64,000 nt of DNA from Streptantibioticus rubrisoli (lineage in GTDB: Bacteria; Actinomycetota; Actinomycetes; Streptomycetales; Streptomycetaceae): NCBI RefSeq assembly GCF_024436055.1, contig NZ_JANFNH010000009.1, positions 89,903-153,902 on the forward strand. Direction: 5' to 3'. Position 1 is the first letter of the stretch. Every line of letters begins with the position of its first letter. Below the pieces are notes generated by a model. The model did not search any database. It worked only from the letters and a program-made list of their open reading frames with translations, and was not told the origin of the DNA. This document shows, piece by piece, positions 36,210-46,483 of this stretch. The position numbers and the translations under genes are program-made.

Positions 36210-37464
36210 CGGGAAAAGCGGTGACGGGTCGGGCCGGCGCGTGCTGGTCCTGGTGGAGAACCTGTCGGTGCCGTTCGACCGGCGGGTGTGGCAGGAGTGC
36301 ACGACGCTGCGCGACGCGGGCTGGACGGTGCACGTCATCTGTCCCCGGGGAAGCCAGCGGGACACGGAGCCGGAGGCGGAGATCGACGGGGTGCGGATCC
36401 ACCGCTACCCGTTGCGCGCGGCCACCGGAGGACCGGCCGGCTACCTGCGGGAGTACGGATCGGCGTTGTGGCACACGGCCCGGCTGGCCCGCAAGGTCGG
36501 CCCGGTCGACGTGGTCCACGCCTGCAACCCGCCCGACCTGCTGTTCCTGACGGCACTGTGGCTGAAGCGGCGCGGCGCGCGGTTCATCTTCGACCAGCAC
36601 GACCTGGTACCCGAGCTGTACCTGTCCCGGTTCGACCGCGGCGAGGATCTGCTCTACCGCGCCGTGTGCGCGCTGGAACGGTGGACCTACCGGGCCGCGG
36701 ACATCGTGCTCGCCACGAACGAGAGCTACTGGGACGTCGCGGTGCGCCGTGGCGGTCGGCGGCCGGCGGACGTCTTCGTGGTGCGCAGCGCGCCACAGAT
36801 CGACCGGTTCCAACCCGTGCCGCCCCAGCCGGAGTTGAAGCTGGGCAAGCCTCATCTGCTGTGCTACCTCGGCGTCATGGGCCCGCAGGACGGCGTCGAC
36901 TACGCCCTGCGCGCCCTTGCGACGCTGCGCGACGAGTTCGGGCGGACCGACTGGCACGCGGCGTTCGTCGGCTCCGGCGACGCCTTCGACGCGATGGTGG
37001 AGTTGTCCCGGCGGCTCGGGCTCTCGGAGCAGGTGCGGTTCACCGGGCGCGTTCCGGACGCCGATCTGGTGCGCTACCTGTCCACCGCGGACGTGTGTCT
37101 GTCCCCCGACCCGCGCAATCCGCTCAACGACGTGTCGACCATGAACAAGGTCCTGGAGTACATGGCGATGGGTCGGCCGATCGTCTCGTTCGACCTGAAG
37201 GAGGCGCGCGTCTCCGCCGGTGCCGCCGCCGTCTACGCGCCCGCCAACGACGAGGCCCAATTCGCCAAGCTCATCTCGGAGTTGCTGGACGATTCGCAGA
37301 AGCGGGCCCGGATGGGCAAGATCGGCCAAGAGCGGATCAGCGGGCACCTTTCCTGGCGGAACTCGCAGGCATCGCTGCTCGCCGCCTACGCCGCCGCGTG
37401 CCGTGACCGCACTGCGGTGTCGGCAGGCGACCCGGTCCGCACAAGGAAGAGGCAGCGCCGTTGA
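36199..37464 (+). CDS. GT4-family glycosyltransferase
   Basis: 421 aa; TTG start overlapping the dehydrogenase by 11 bp, with an in-frame GTG at 36241 as an alternative. GT-B fold: N-terminal LVLVENLSVPFDRRVWQEC and HACNPPDLLFLTA, C-terminal GT4 domain with FVGSGDAFDAMVE and the sugar-nucleotide site DVSTMNKVLEYMAMGRPIV. It adds one sugar to the lipid-linked repeat at the cytoplasmic face. The close link to the AlgD-like enzyme makes a uronosyl donor possible but unproven. Confidence 0.9.
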
Positions 37465-38831
37465 GCGATGACACGATCCGCCTCGTCATGATCGGGCGGA
37501 TACTCCGTCGCAGGTGGCGACTTCTCGCCGTCCTGGCCATGGCGGGCGCACTCGTCGGCTACGGCACCTCGGTGGTGGCGTTCCCGTCGCGATACACCGC
37601 GTCGGCATCGGTACTGCTGCCGGGGCTGTGGGAGGAGCGCGAGCTGCTGACCCAGGTGGACATCGCCACCAGTTCGGCGGTGGTCGACCGCGCGGCCGCC
37701 GCTCTCCACTGGTCCGGCGTCAGCGGCACGCAACTGCGGGACCGGGTGAGCGCCAAGGCCGCCGACGGGAACATCATCACGATCTCGGGCACGGCCGACA
37801 CCCCGGAGCGCGCGCAGCAGCTCTCCGACCAAGTGGCCCAGCAATTCGTGGCATTCGCCGCGCAGATCGCGGGCGGCGGCACCGACACCGAAGCGGCTAC
37901 GGGAGCCGATGCGCTGCGGCAGAAGGTGGAGGAGACCAACCGCCGCATCACCGACCTCGCCAAGGCGGCCGATCCGGGACAGACCGTGGAGAGCGTGCAG
38001 GCCCGCACCGCGCTAGAGAACCTGCGCACCTCGCTGGAGGACGCCATGAAGAAGCTGGCCCAGGCCAACCCGGCGGCCAACAAGGCAGGCATGGTCGTCA
38101 TGGGCCCGGCCGCCCGGCCGACCGGCGAGGCACCGCCGACGAGGACGCAGCTCGTCGGCGCCGGAGCGCTGCTGTTCTTCCTGCTCGCGGTCATCGGCCA
38201 TCTCGTCGCCGCACGGATGAACCGCCGACTGCGCAGCGAACCGGAGATCGCCGCGGCGCTGGGCTCGACGCTCCTGGGCACCGTCGACGTGCCCGGTGAA
38301 CGGCGCGCTCACCGGCCGGAAGGCGGGGGCGTACGAGCCCGGATCCGCAGACTCCTCGGCGTCGACACCCGGTGGGACCTACCGGCCCCGCAGAAGTCCG
38401 GCGACAAGGCCGGCAGACGGCTTCGCTACCGGCGGGTGTGCGCTCACCTGAGGGACCGACTGCCGGGCGCCCGGCGGCTGTTGGTCGTCGTACCGGACGG
38501 CGACGAGATCGCCTGCCGGGCCGCGGGCCAGCTCGTCGCCGAGGCCAAGAGCGGTCCGCTGCTGCGAGTGGTGGAGGTGTCGGTGGAGCGGCCGATGGTG
38601 CCGGACCGCGACACCGAGTCCGGTGCTCTGGTGGTCCTCAGCGCGGGCAGCTGGACCGCGCAGGAGCTCGTCGGCATCGCCGAGGCGTGCGCGGACGGCG
38701 GGCACGAGGTCGTCGGCTTCGTCGTCGCCCACACGGTCCAGGCCGACCCCACGCGGTCTGCTGGCCAACTTCCGGACGACGCCACTTTGGCGCTCGCGGT
38801 GCGCGGCCACGCGACGGGAGGTTCAGCGTGA
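37461..38831 (+). CDS. Wzz-like polysaccharide chain-length/co-polymerase membrane protein
   Basis: 456 aa. Membrane helices at about 18-36 (RRWRLLAVLAMAGALVGYG) and 225-248 (LVGAGALLFFLLAVIGHLVA) enclose an extracytoplasmic domain with a coiled-coil-prone stretch (RQKVEETNRRITDLAKAA). The cytoplasmic C-terminal part resembles a degenerate tyrosine-kinase/CpsD-like fold without a Walker A motif. Such proteins set polymer length with Wzy. It overlaps the next gene (GTGA). Confidence 0.8.
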   Translation: MSDDTIRLVMIGRILRRRWRLLAVLAMAGALVGYGTSVVAFPSRYTASASVLLPGLWEERELLTQVDIATSSAVVDRAAAALHWSGVSGTQLRDRVSAKAADGNIITISGTADTPERAQQLSDQVAQQFVAFAAQIAGGGTDTEAATGADALRQKVEETNRRITDLAKAADPGQTVESVQARTALENLRTSLEDAMKKLAQANPAANKAGMVVMGPAARPTGEAPPTRTQLVGAGALLFFLLAVIGHLVAARMNRRLRSEPEIAAALGSTLLGTVDVPGERRAHRPEGGGVRARIRRLLGVDTRWDLPAPQKSGDKAGRRLRYRRVCAHLRDRLPGARRLLVVVPDGDEIACRAAGQLVAEAKSGPLLRVVEVSVERPMVPDRDTESGALVVLSAGSWTAQELVGIAEACADGGHEVVGFVVAHTVQADPTRSAGQLPDDATLALAVRGHATGGSA

Positions 38832-40357
38832 CGACGAGCACGACTTCGCAGTCGTCGGCCGCCGTTCCGCTCCTCGACCTGCAGGCGCTGGTGGTGGCGG
38901 TGCGCAGACGCCGCCGCCTGTGGTGCGCCCTGGCGCTGCTTGGCCTGCTCGTCGGCGCGGCGGTGGCGGCCTTGATGCCGCCGCCGCCGAGCGCGGTGAC
39001 CAAGGTGCTGGTCGCGCATGCGGAGGACCAGCCGAACGACACCGGAACGCTGATCCGCACCGACGTCGCGCTGCTGCAGACCACGCGGGTCGCCGGTGCC
39101 GCCCTGCAATCCCTCAAGTCACCGGAAAAACCTGAGGACTTCATGCGGGACTACCGGGGTACCGGGCTGACCAACAACCTGCTGCAGATCGATGTCACCG
39201 GCGACAGCGACGCCGAAGCGGTGGCCCGGGCCAAGGCGCTGGCCGACGCGTTCGTCGCGGACCACATGAGGCGGATGCAGGAAGCCGCGAATGCCGAGGC
39301 CAAGGCCCTGCTCGACCAGCGTGACCGGATGCGCGACGAGCTCGCCCAGGTCAACAAGGCGATCGGCGACCTGCCGCTGAACAGCAACCCGAAGGCGTCG
39401 GCGAGCATCGAATCGCTCTTCGCCCGCCGGGCCGAACTCAACTCGCGGATCACCGATTTCGACCAGCGCGCCGCGGAGGCGCGCACCGGCACGCCCAAGG
39501 TCATCGCCGGTACGCAGATCGTGGACGCCCCGCGTGCGGTGCGGCACTCCCTGCCCAAGGCCGCTGCCACCGACGCCGCGATGGGGCTCACCCTCGGGCT
39601 CGTCCTCGGGCTCGCGCTGGCCGCGGTCGGCTCGGTGGTGGCGGACCGCCCCGTGCTGCGCCGGGACATCGCGGCGCACCTGGGCGCCTCGGTCATCGCG
39701 GAGCTGCCCCGCGCGTCCTCGCGGTCGGGGAGGAGGTGGCAGCGCCGACGGACCCGGGCGGCACGCGAACGGCTCACCGGGACCCTGGCCCGCACCGTGC
39801 GCGACTGTGCGGAACCGGTGTCGCTGCTGGAACTGGGCTGTGCGCGCAACACGTGCGTGATCGCCCTGGACGTCGCCCGAGCTCTAGCGGCGCAGGGGCC
39901 GGTGGCCATCGTCGACGGCCTGCCCGGCCCGCAGCTGGCAGGCCGCCGCCCGAAGCCAGGTGACCCGACGGTGGTCAGCGGCGAGCGTGCCGCGGCAGTG
40001 TCGCCTCAAGAGCGCCTGCTCGGCGTCGGCTCGGTCGCACCCGGCACCACGTGGACCGACCTGCAGTACCTCGGCACCCAGACCGTGCTCGTCGTGCGTG
40101 CCGGGCACGGCAGCGCCGCATGGCTGCACACCGTGGCGCGGCAGCTCACGGACCAGCGCATTCCGGTGATCGGTGTGGTGCTGATCGACCCCGATCCGCG
40201 TGACCGGACCGACGGCACGCTGTGGGACGGGCTGCACATCGCGCTGCGGGGCCATAGCGAGCGGCTGGCTCGACAGAACGGGACGGGCCAGGTGCGGACC
40301 GAGCGGCTGCCGATGTGGGCCGCACGAGTCCCGGACAGCGACCAGGAGGCGCGGTAG
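38828..40357 (+). CDS. Second Wzz-like protein with degenerate BY-kinase-like domain
   Basis: 509 aa from GTG 38828. It repeats the layout of the previous gene: membrane helix (LWCALALLGLLVGAAVAALM), extracellular coiled coil (AEAKALLDQRDRMRDELAQV), second helix (DAAMGLTLGLVLGLALAAVG), then a cytoplasmic domain. The place of the P-loop reads LLELGCARNTCVIALDVAR, so ATP hydrolysis is not expected, and no Tyr cluster is seen at the C-terminus. Two tandem pseudo-kinase Wzz proteins could form a hetero-oligomer that controls polymer length. Confidence 0.8.
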   Translation: MTTSTTSQSSAAVPLLDLQALVVAVRRRRRLWCALALLGLLVGAAVAALMPPPPSAVTKVLVAHAEDQPNDTGTLIRTDVALLQTTRVAGAALQSLKSPEKPEDFMRDYRGTGLTNNLLQIDVTGDSDAEAVARAKALADAFVADHMRRMQEAANAEAKALLDQRDRMRDELAQVNKAIGDLPLNSNPKASASIESLFARRAELNSRITDFDQRAAEARTGTPKVIAGTQIVDAPRAVRHSLPKAAATDAAMGLTLGLVLGLALAAVGSVVADRPVLRRDIAAHLGASVIAELPRASSRSGRRWQRRRTRAARERLTGTLARTVRDCAEPVSLLELGCARNTCVIALDVARALAAQGPVAIVDGLPGPQLAGRRPKPGDPTVVSGERAAAVSPQERLLGVGSVAPGTTWTDLQYLGTQTVLVVRAGHGSAAWLHTVARQLTDQRIPVIGVVLIDPDPRDRTDGTLWDGLHIALRGHSERLARQNGTGQVRTERLPMWAARVPDSDQEAR

Positions 40358-40360
40358 GAC

Positions 40361-42295
40361 ATGTGTGGCATCGCAGGCGCGTACCGATGGCCGGACGGGA
40401 AGGTCGTGACCGACCGGCTCACCGATACCCTCGCCCACCGCGGTCCGGACGGGGCGGGCCGGTACAGCCACCCCGCCGGTGACGGCGAAGTGCACCTCGG
40501 GCACCGCCGACTGGCCATCATCGACCTGTCCGGGACCGGCGCCCAGCCGATGGTCTCGGGCGGCCTCGCCTTGACGTACAACGGCGAGCTGTACAACGCG
40601 CCCGAGCTGCGCGCCGAGTTGGCAGCCGCCGGAGTGCGCTTCCGCGGTAGCTCCGACACCGAGGTGCTCCTTGAGGCCTGGCGGCGCTGGGGCACCGACT
40701 GTCTGCCCCGGCTGCGCGGCATGTTCGCGTTCGGGATCTTCGACGAGCGCACCGGTGAGCTGGTGCTCGCCCGCGACCAGCTCGGTATCAAGCCGCTGTT
40801 CCTGCTCCGGCGCGGCGAGGGACTGGTGTTCGCCTCCGAGCTGAAGGCGCTCGCCGCCGCGACCGGCGGGCCGCTGGAGGTGGACCATGCGGCGCTGGTG
40901 GCCTCACTGCTGTACTACTGGGTGCCGGACTCACGGTGCGCGTTCCGCGAAGTACAGAAGCTGCCGCCGGGGAGCTGGCTGAGGTGCCGGCCCGACGGCC
41001 GTGCGGAGCGCGGCCGGTTCTGGAACCTGAAGGACGTCGCCGCCGAGGGCCGGGAGCGGACCCGGACCGGCGAACAGCCGGACATAGCCGCGATTGTCGA
41101 GGAGTCGACTCGGCGCCACCTGCTCTCCGACGTACCCGTGGCGACCTTCCTCTCCGGCGGACTCGACTCCAGCTACCTGACCGCGCTGGCGGCCCGCCAC
41201 CAGCCAGGGATCTCCGCTTACACGATCGGGTTCCGCGCCGAGGACGCCAAGTTCGAGGCGATGCCGGACGACCTGCGCTACGCCCGGCGGGTGGCCGAGC
41301 GGTTCGGTGTCGACCTGCACGAGATCGAGATCGCTCCCAACGTGCTCGACCTGCTGCCGCGGATGACGTACCACCTGGACGAGCCGATCGGCGACCCCGC
41401 CGCGATCAACACGTTCCTGATCTGCTCGGCCGCCCGGGAGGCCGGGGTCAAGGTGATGCTCTCGGGGATGGGCGCCGACGAGCTGTTCGCCGGATACCGC
41501 AAGCACCTGGCCAACCTGATCGCGCTGCGCTACCAGCGCGTCCCGCGACCCCTACGACGCGGCGTGTCCGCGGCCGTGGACCGGCTGCCGGTCGCCTCGG
41601 CCCGCCGGGGGTACCGGTCGGTGCGATTCGCCAAGCGGTTCCTCTCCTTCGCCGATCTGCCGGAGGAGACCGCGTTCCGGCGCAGCTACACCATGTACGA
41701 CCAGAACGAGCTGCTCGCCCTGCTCGATCCGGACCTGGCCGGGACGGTCGAGGACGTGCTCGCCGAACATACGGACATCTACCAGGACAACGACCTCGAC
41801 GACTTCGTCAACCGCATGTGCCTGGGCGACGCCCGGATGTTCCTGCCGGGCCTGAACCTCACGTACACGGACCGGTCGAGCATGGCCGCGTCGACCGAGG
41901 TGCGGGTGCCGTATGTGGACGTCGAGGTCGTCAAGGCGGCGTTCGCCGTGCCCGGCGATCGCAAGATCGTCGGACGGCAGGGCAAGGCCGTCCTCAAGGA
42001 GGCGGCCGTCTCGATCCTCCCCCGGGAGATCGTGTACCGGCCCAAGGGCCTGTTCAGCGCCCCGCTGCGCGCCTGGATGAGCCGGGATCTGGCACCGCTG
42101 GTGCGCGAGGTGGTCAACGACGGCGAGCTCGTCCGTTCCGGGTTCCTGCGCCGCGAAGCGCTGGCGCGGCTCGTCGCCGAGGACGCCGCCGGGCAGCGGG
42201 ACTTCTCCAAGCATCTGTGGCATGTGCTGACCCTCGAGTACTGGTATCGCGACGCGACCTCTGGGTCCGGCCAGAGCACTCGGTTAACGGCTTAG
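40361..42295 (+). CDS. Asparagine synthase-family glutamine amidotransferase
   Basis: 644 aa starting MCGIAGAYRW: Cys2 is the N-terminal nucleophile of the class II glutaminase domain (1-210; HRRLAIIDLSGTGAQPM, LTYNGELYNAPEL). The AsnB synthetase domain follows with the ATP pyrophosphatase loop FLSGGLDSSYLTALA. In polysaccharide loci these enzymes amidate sugar carboxylates, such as the uronate made by the AlgD-like protein; asparagine synthesis cannot be excluded. A TTA codon lies three codons before the stop (42284-42286). Confidence 0.9.
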   Translation: MCGIAGAYRWPDGKVVTDRLTDTLAHRGPDGAGRYSHPAGDGEVHLGHRRLAIIDLSGTGAQPMVSGGLALTYNGELYNAPELRAELAAAGVRFRGSSDTEVLLEAWRRWGTDCLPRLRGMFAFGIFDERTGELVLARDQLGIKPLFLLRRGEGLVFASELKALAAATGGPLEVDHAALVASLLYYWVPDSRCAFREVQKLPPGSWLRCRPDGRAERGRFWNLKDVAAEGRERTRTGEQPDIAAIVEESTRRHLLSDVPVATFLSGGLDSSYLTALAARHQPGISAYTIGFRAEDAKFEAMPDDLRYARRVAERFGVDLHEIEIAPNVLDLLPRMTYHLDEPIGDPAAINTFLICSAAREAGVKVMLSGMGADELFAGYRKHLANLIALRYQRVPRPLRRGVSAAVDRLPVASARRGYRSVRFAKRFLSFADLPEETAFRRSYTMYDQNELLALLDPDLAGTVEDVLAEHTDIYQDNDLDDFVNRMCLGDARMFLPGLNLTYTDRSSMAASTEVRVPYVDVEVVKAAFAVPGDRKIVGRQGKAVLKEAAVSILPREIVYRPKGLFSAPLRAWMSRDLAPLVREVVNDGELVRSGFLRREALARLVAEDAAGQRDFSKHLWHVLTLEYWYRDATSGSGQSTRLTA

Positions 42296-42312
42296 GAATC
42301 AGAGGAGTTCGG

Positions 42313-44511
42313 GTGAAGCAGGTTGTTCAGAACTACAAGAGCGGCGAGCTGGCGGTCCTCGACGTTCCGGTGCCGGGGTGCAAGCCGGGCGGTGTGCTCG
42401 TCCGCAGCGCCTACTCGTTGATATCCACCGGGACCGAGCTCATGAAGGTGTCCGAGGCTGGCATGTCGATGCTGGGCAAGGCCCGCTCCCGTCCAGACCA
42501 GGTGGCCAAGGTCATGCAGAGCGTGGCCACCAACGGGATCCCCGCCACTTACCGCAAGGTGATGGGCAAGCTGGACTCCTACACGCCGCTGGGCTACTCG
42601 CTGTGCGGGGTGGTCGAGCAGGTCGGCGCCGGGATCGACGATGTGAAGGTCGGCGACCTCGTGGCCTGCGCCGGTAATGAGCACGCGTTGCACGCCGAGC
42701 TGAACTGGGTGCCGAAGAACCTGTACGCCCCGGTGCCGGACGGCCTCGCGCCGCGGCACGCGGCCTTCGGCACCGTCGGGTCGATCGCGTTGCAGGGCGT
42801 CCGCCGCGGCGAGCCACAACTGGGCGACGTGGCGCTGGTCATCGGCCTCGGCCTGATCGGGCAGCTGGTGGTGCAGCTCCTCGCCGCCTCGGGAGTCCGC
42901 GTCGTCGGGGTCGACCCCGACCCGGTGCGCTGCGAGCTCGCGGAGCGCCTGGGCGCCGCGGCCTGCGGTGAACCCGCGTCCGCCGCCGTGGAAGCCGCTG
43001 TCGCGGAGCTCACTGGCGGGCACGGCGTGGACCAGGTGTATCTGGCCGCCGGTGGCGGCAGCAACCAGCCCGTCGAGCTGGCCGCCAGGCTCTGCCGGGA
43101 CCGCGGCCGGGTCGTCGACATCGGCAAGTGCCGCCTGGACCTGCCGTGGAACGCGTACTACGAGAAAGAGCTCGACGTACGGTTCTCCCGCAGTTACGGC
43201 CCCGGGCGCTACGACCCGGAGTACGAGCTGGAGGGGCGGGACTACCCGATCGGCTATGTGCGCTGGACCGAGCGCCGCAACCTGGCGTGCTTCCTCGATC
43301 TCCTCGCCCGCGGCAGCGTCGACGTGGAGCCCTTGGTTTCCCACATCGCCGCCTTCGATGACGCCGTCGAGACGTACCAGCGCCTGAAGGACGGCGACTT
43401 GAAGGCCGTGGCTGTGCTGTTCCGATACCCCGAACACGCCCGGGAAGCCGGGGAAGCGCAGGCCCCGGCAGTGGCCGTACCCGCGGTGAACAGACCCAGC
43501 GGCGGAGCGCCCACTCCGGCCCGGTCTGCCAACGTGCCGGTGCGGCTTGCGTTCGTCGGCGCGGGAAACTACGCGACGTCGATGCTGCTGCCGCACCTGG
43601 CAGAGCGCGACGGCGTCATGTTGTCGACAGTCGTTACCACGACGGCCCTGTCCGCGGCCAACGCGAAGCGGAAGTTCGGCTTCGCCGAGGCGACCACCGA
43701 TCTCGACGCCGTGCTCGGCGACGGGTCCATCGACGCGGTGTTCGTGGTCACTCGGCACAGCTCGCACGCCGAACTGGCCCGGAAGGCGCTGCTGGCTGGC
43801 AAGACGGTGTTCGTGGAGAAGCCCCTGGCCCTCACCGAGGACGAGCTGGCGGGCGTGCTCGCGGCGGTGGAGGAGTCCGGCAACGACCGGCTGCAGGTGG
43901 GCTTCAACCGCCGGTTCGCGCCCCTGCTGAACGAGGGCAGGAAGCGGTTCAGCGCCCGGACCGGTCCGGCGAGCCTGCGCTACCTGGTCAACGCGGGTCG
44001 ACTGCAGCATGGCAGCTGGTACCTCCAACAGGGCACCGAGGGCTCGCGGTTCACCGGCGAGGGCGGCCACTTCATCGACACGGCGAGCTGGTTGCTCGCG
44101 GCCGACCCGGTCTCGCTGTACGCGGTCGCCACGTCCGGCCACGAGGACCTGCAGGTCGTGCTGCGCTACCCGGACGGATCCACCGCCACCATCAGCTACG
44201 TCACCACCGGCGCGCCCGGCTTCCCCAAGGAGACGCTGGACCTGGTCGCGGACGGCAAGGTGCTGCGGCTCGACGACTTCGTCCGTGCCTCTGTCTACGA
44301 CGGCCGCCGCAAGCGGTGGGTCAGTTCGCGGCTGCCCAAGGCCCGGGACAAGGGCCAGTCCGCCGAACTGGCAGCGTTCATCAAGGCCGTGCGGACCGGC
44401 GGGCCGATGCCGGTGCCGCTGGAGTCGCTGGTCGCCACCACGGCGGCCACCCTCGCCGTGCAGGCCGGCTTGGCCGGGGGCGCGCCGGTGACGTTGGCGA
44501 GGGCGCGATGA
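42313..44511 (+). CDS. Fusion of zinc-type alcohol dehydrogenase and Gfo/Idh/MocA sugar oxidoreductase
   Basis: 732 aa from GTG 42313. Residues 1-380 are an MDR-type dehydrogenase (LGYSLCGVVEQVGAGIDDVK; ALVIGLGLIGQLVVQLLAA). Residues 415-725 are a Gfo/Idh/MocA oxidoreductase (RLAFVGAGNYATSMLLPHL; FVEKPLALTEDELAG; GGHFIDTASWLL). This two-enzyme fusion recurs next to asparagine-synthase-like and heparinase-like genes in polysaccharide loci, as here. It probably oxidises or epimerises a sugar or uronate intermediate; the order and substrate are not known. It overlaps the next gene by 4 bp. Confidence 0.9.
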   Translation: MKQVVQNYKSGELAVLDVPVPGCKPGGVLVRSAYSLISTGTELMKVSEAGMSMLGKARSRPDQVAKVMQSVATNGIPATYRKVMGKLDSYTPLGYSLCGVVEQVGAGIDDVKVGDLVACAGNEHALHAELNWVPKNLYAPVPDGLAPRHAAFGTVGSIALQGVRRGEPQLGDVALVIGLGLIGQLVVQLLAASGVRVVGVDPDPVRCELAERLGAAACGEPASAAVEAAVAELTGGHGVDQVYLAAGGGSNQPVELAARLCRDRGRVVDIGKCRLDLPWNAYYEKELDVRFSRSYGPGRYDPEYELEGRDYPIGYVRWTERRNLACFLDLLARGSVDVEPLVSHIAAFDDAVETYQRLKDGDLKAVAVLFRYPEHAREAGEAQAPAVAVPAVNRPSGGAPTPARSANVPVRLAFVGAGNYATSMLLPHLAERDGVMLSTVVTTTALSAANAKRKFGFAEATTDLDAVLGDGSIDAVFVVTRHSSHAELARKALLAGKTVFVEKPLALTEDELAGVLAAVEESGNDRLQVGFNRRFAPLLNEGRKRFSARTGPASLRYLVNAGRLQHGSWYLQQGTEGSRFTGEGGHFIDTASWLLAADPVSLYAVATSGHEDLQVVLRYPDGSTATISYVTTGAPGFPKETLDLVADGKVLRLDDFVRASVYDGRRKRWVSSRLPKARDKGQSAELAAFIKAVRTGGPMPVPLESLVATTAATLAVQAGLAGGAPVTLARAR

Positions 44512-46475
44512 CTGTGAGGTCGGGGAGTCCGGGCTGGTACCTGCGGCGGCTGTCCCGGATGGGACCGCGGGAGGTCGGCGGCCGGGTGGGCGACGCGGTG
44601 CGCAGGCGTCGGTGGCGGTCGGCGCGGCCGCAGAGCCCGCGTGTGACCGGCGCCCGGTTCACCGCGGTACTGCCCGCCGGGACGATCGCCGCGATACCTC
44701 CGGACGCCGCGAAACGTCTGATCGCCGAGGCGGACCGGCTGATGGCGGGGAACGCCGGGTATTTCGGGGTGGTCCGCGACGACCTGGCCGACCCGGACTG
44801 GTGGTACGACCCAAAGACCGGGCGCCGGGCTCCGGGGGGCTACGCCTTCGACGTGCCGTACCGGAACGAGGACGAGGTCGGGGACATCAAGCAGATCTGG
44901 GAGCTGTCCCGGCACCAGTACCTCACCGTGCTCGCCGCCGCCTACGCGATCACCGGGAACGAGCGGTACGCCGAACGAGTGGCCGAGCACCTGCGGTCGT
45001 GGTGGGCGGCCAACGCGCCGCTGCGCGGAGTGCACTGGACCAGCGGCATCGAGCTGGGGATCCGCCTCCTTTCCTGGGTGTGGATCCGCAGGCTGCTCGA
45101 CGGCTGGCCGGGCGCGGCCGGTCTTTTCGAGGACAACCCGGTGGCGCTGAACCAGATCTGGCACCACCAGCGCTGGCTGGCCGCCTTCCCCAGCCGGGGG
45201 TCGTCGGCGAACAACCACGTCATCGCCGAGGCCGCCGGGCAGTTCGCCGCAGCCTGCGCGTTCGGGTGGTTCCCCACCTCGGCACGTTGGCGGGCCGACG
45301 CGCTGCGGTCGCTGGAGCGGCATCTGCGCAGCAACACCTTCGGCTCCGGCCTCAACCGCGAGTTGGCCACCGAGTATCACGGACTGGTCCTTGAGCTCGG
45401 CCTGGCCGCGGTGGCCGAGGCGGATGCCGCAGGCACGCCGGTCCCTACGTCGATCCGTCTTGTGCTGCTGCGGATGACCGACGCGCTCGCGGCCGTCGTG
45501 GACAGCCGGTTACGGCCGCCGCGACAGGGGGACGCGGACGACGGGCACGGTCTGGTCGTGGACGGCGCGGGCACCGACCGCCGGGCCTCGCTGCTGGCCA
45601 CCGGCGACGCCGTGTTCGGTCGGCTCGGCTGGTGGCCGGTAGTGACCGGCACCGATGTGCGCACCCCGCTGCTGGCCGCGCTCATCAAGCCGTACGCGAA
45701 AGGTGGAACCGCACCGGCCGTGACCCGCCCGGCAAGCCGACCGGCGCATTTCGCCGACGCTGGCATGACCATCCTGCGTGGTCCGGAGGAGATCTGGTGC
45801 CGCTGCGACGGTGGTCCGCACGGCTTCCTGTCCATCGCCGCGCATGCCCATGCCGACGCGCTGTCCGTGGAGGTCCGGCACGACGGGGTCGACGTGCTCG
45901 CCGACCCGGGGACGTACTGCTACCACGGGCAGCCCGAGTGGCGGCAGTACTTCCGGTCGACCCTCGGCCACAACACCCTGCAACTGGACAGCGGTGACCA
46001 GTCCGTCTCCGGCGGCCCCTTCCTGTGGACCCGGCATGCCCGCAGCCGGGTCCTGGCCGTGGACACCTCCGGGGATGGTGTGGCCCGCTGGTGTGCCGAG
46101 CACGACGGTTACCCGTCCTGCGTACACCGCCGCTGGGTGGAGCTGACGGCCGCGAGCCAGGAGCTGAGGGTGGTCGACGAGGTGCGCGGCCCGCGCCGGA
46201 CCGTGCGGCTGGCGTTCCACCTCGGCCCGGCGATCGCCGCGGACCTCGTGGGGAACCAGGCCGTGCTCACCTGGACCCGGGACGGCGAGGACCGCTTTGC
46301 GGTGCTCGACCTGCCCGGGCAGCTCTCCTGGCGGGCTCATCGCGGCGAGACCCAGCCGCCGCTGGGCTGGTACTCCGCCGGATTCGGGCGCAAGGAACCC
46401 GCCACCACACTGGTCGGTACCGGCTTCGCCGACGGCGCGGAGGGCTTCACCACCGTGCTCAGGTTCCGCGGCTAG
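44508..46475 (+). CDS. Heparinase II/III-like polysaccharide lyase
   Basis: 655 aa. An N-terminal alpha/alpha toroid (about 130-330; TSGIELGIRLLSWVWIRRLL, then SSANNHVIAEAAGQFAAACA with the catalytic Asn-His) is followed by a C-terminal beta-sandwich with FLSIAAHAHADALSVEVRHD and LGHNTLQLDSGDQS. The family cleaves uronate-containing chains by beta-elimination, including alginate and heparin. No signal peptide is evident, so in assembly loci it may trim or edit chains rather than digest external polymer. ATGA overlap with the fusion gene upstream. Confidence 0.88.
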   Translation: MTVRSGSPGWYLRRLSRMGPREVGGRVGDAVRRRRWRSARPQSPRVTGARFTAVLPAGTIAAIPPDAAKRLIAEADRLMAGNAGYFGVVRDDLADPDWWYDPKTGRRAPGGYAFDVPYRNEDEVGDIKQIWELSRHQYLTVLAAAYAITGNERYAERVAEHLRSWWAANAPLRGVHWTSGIELGIRLLSWVWIRRLLDGWPGAAGLFEDNPVALNQIWHHQRWLAAFPSRGSSANNHVIAEAAGQFAAACAFGWFPTSARWRADALRSLERHLRSNTFGSGLNRELATEYHGLVLELGLAAVAEADAAGTPVPTSIRLVLLRMTDALAAVVDSRLRPPRQGDADDGHGLVVDGAGTDRRASLLATGDAVFGRLGWWPVVTGTDVRTPLLAALIKPYAKGGTAPAVTRPASRPAHFADAGMTILRGPEEIWCRCDGGPHGFLSIAAHAHADALSVEVRHDGVDVLADPGTYCYHGQPEWRQYFRSTLGHNTLQLDSGDQSVSGGPFLWTRHARSRVLAVDTSGDGVARWCAEHDGYPSCVHRRWVELTAASQELRVVDEVRGPRRTVRLAFHLGPAIAADLVGNQAVLTWTRDGEDRFAVLDLPGQLSWRAHRGETQPPLGWYSAGFGRKEPATTLVGTGFADGAEGFTTVLRFRG

Positions 46476-46483
46476 GGGGACGC

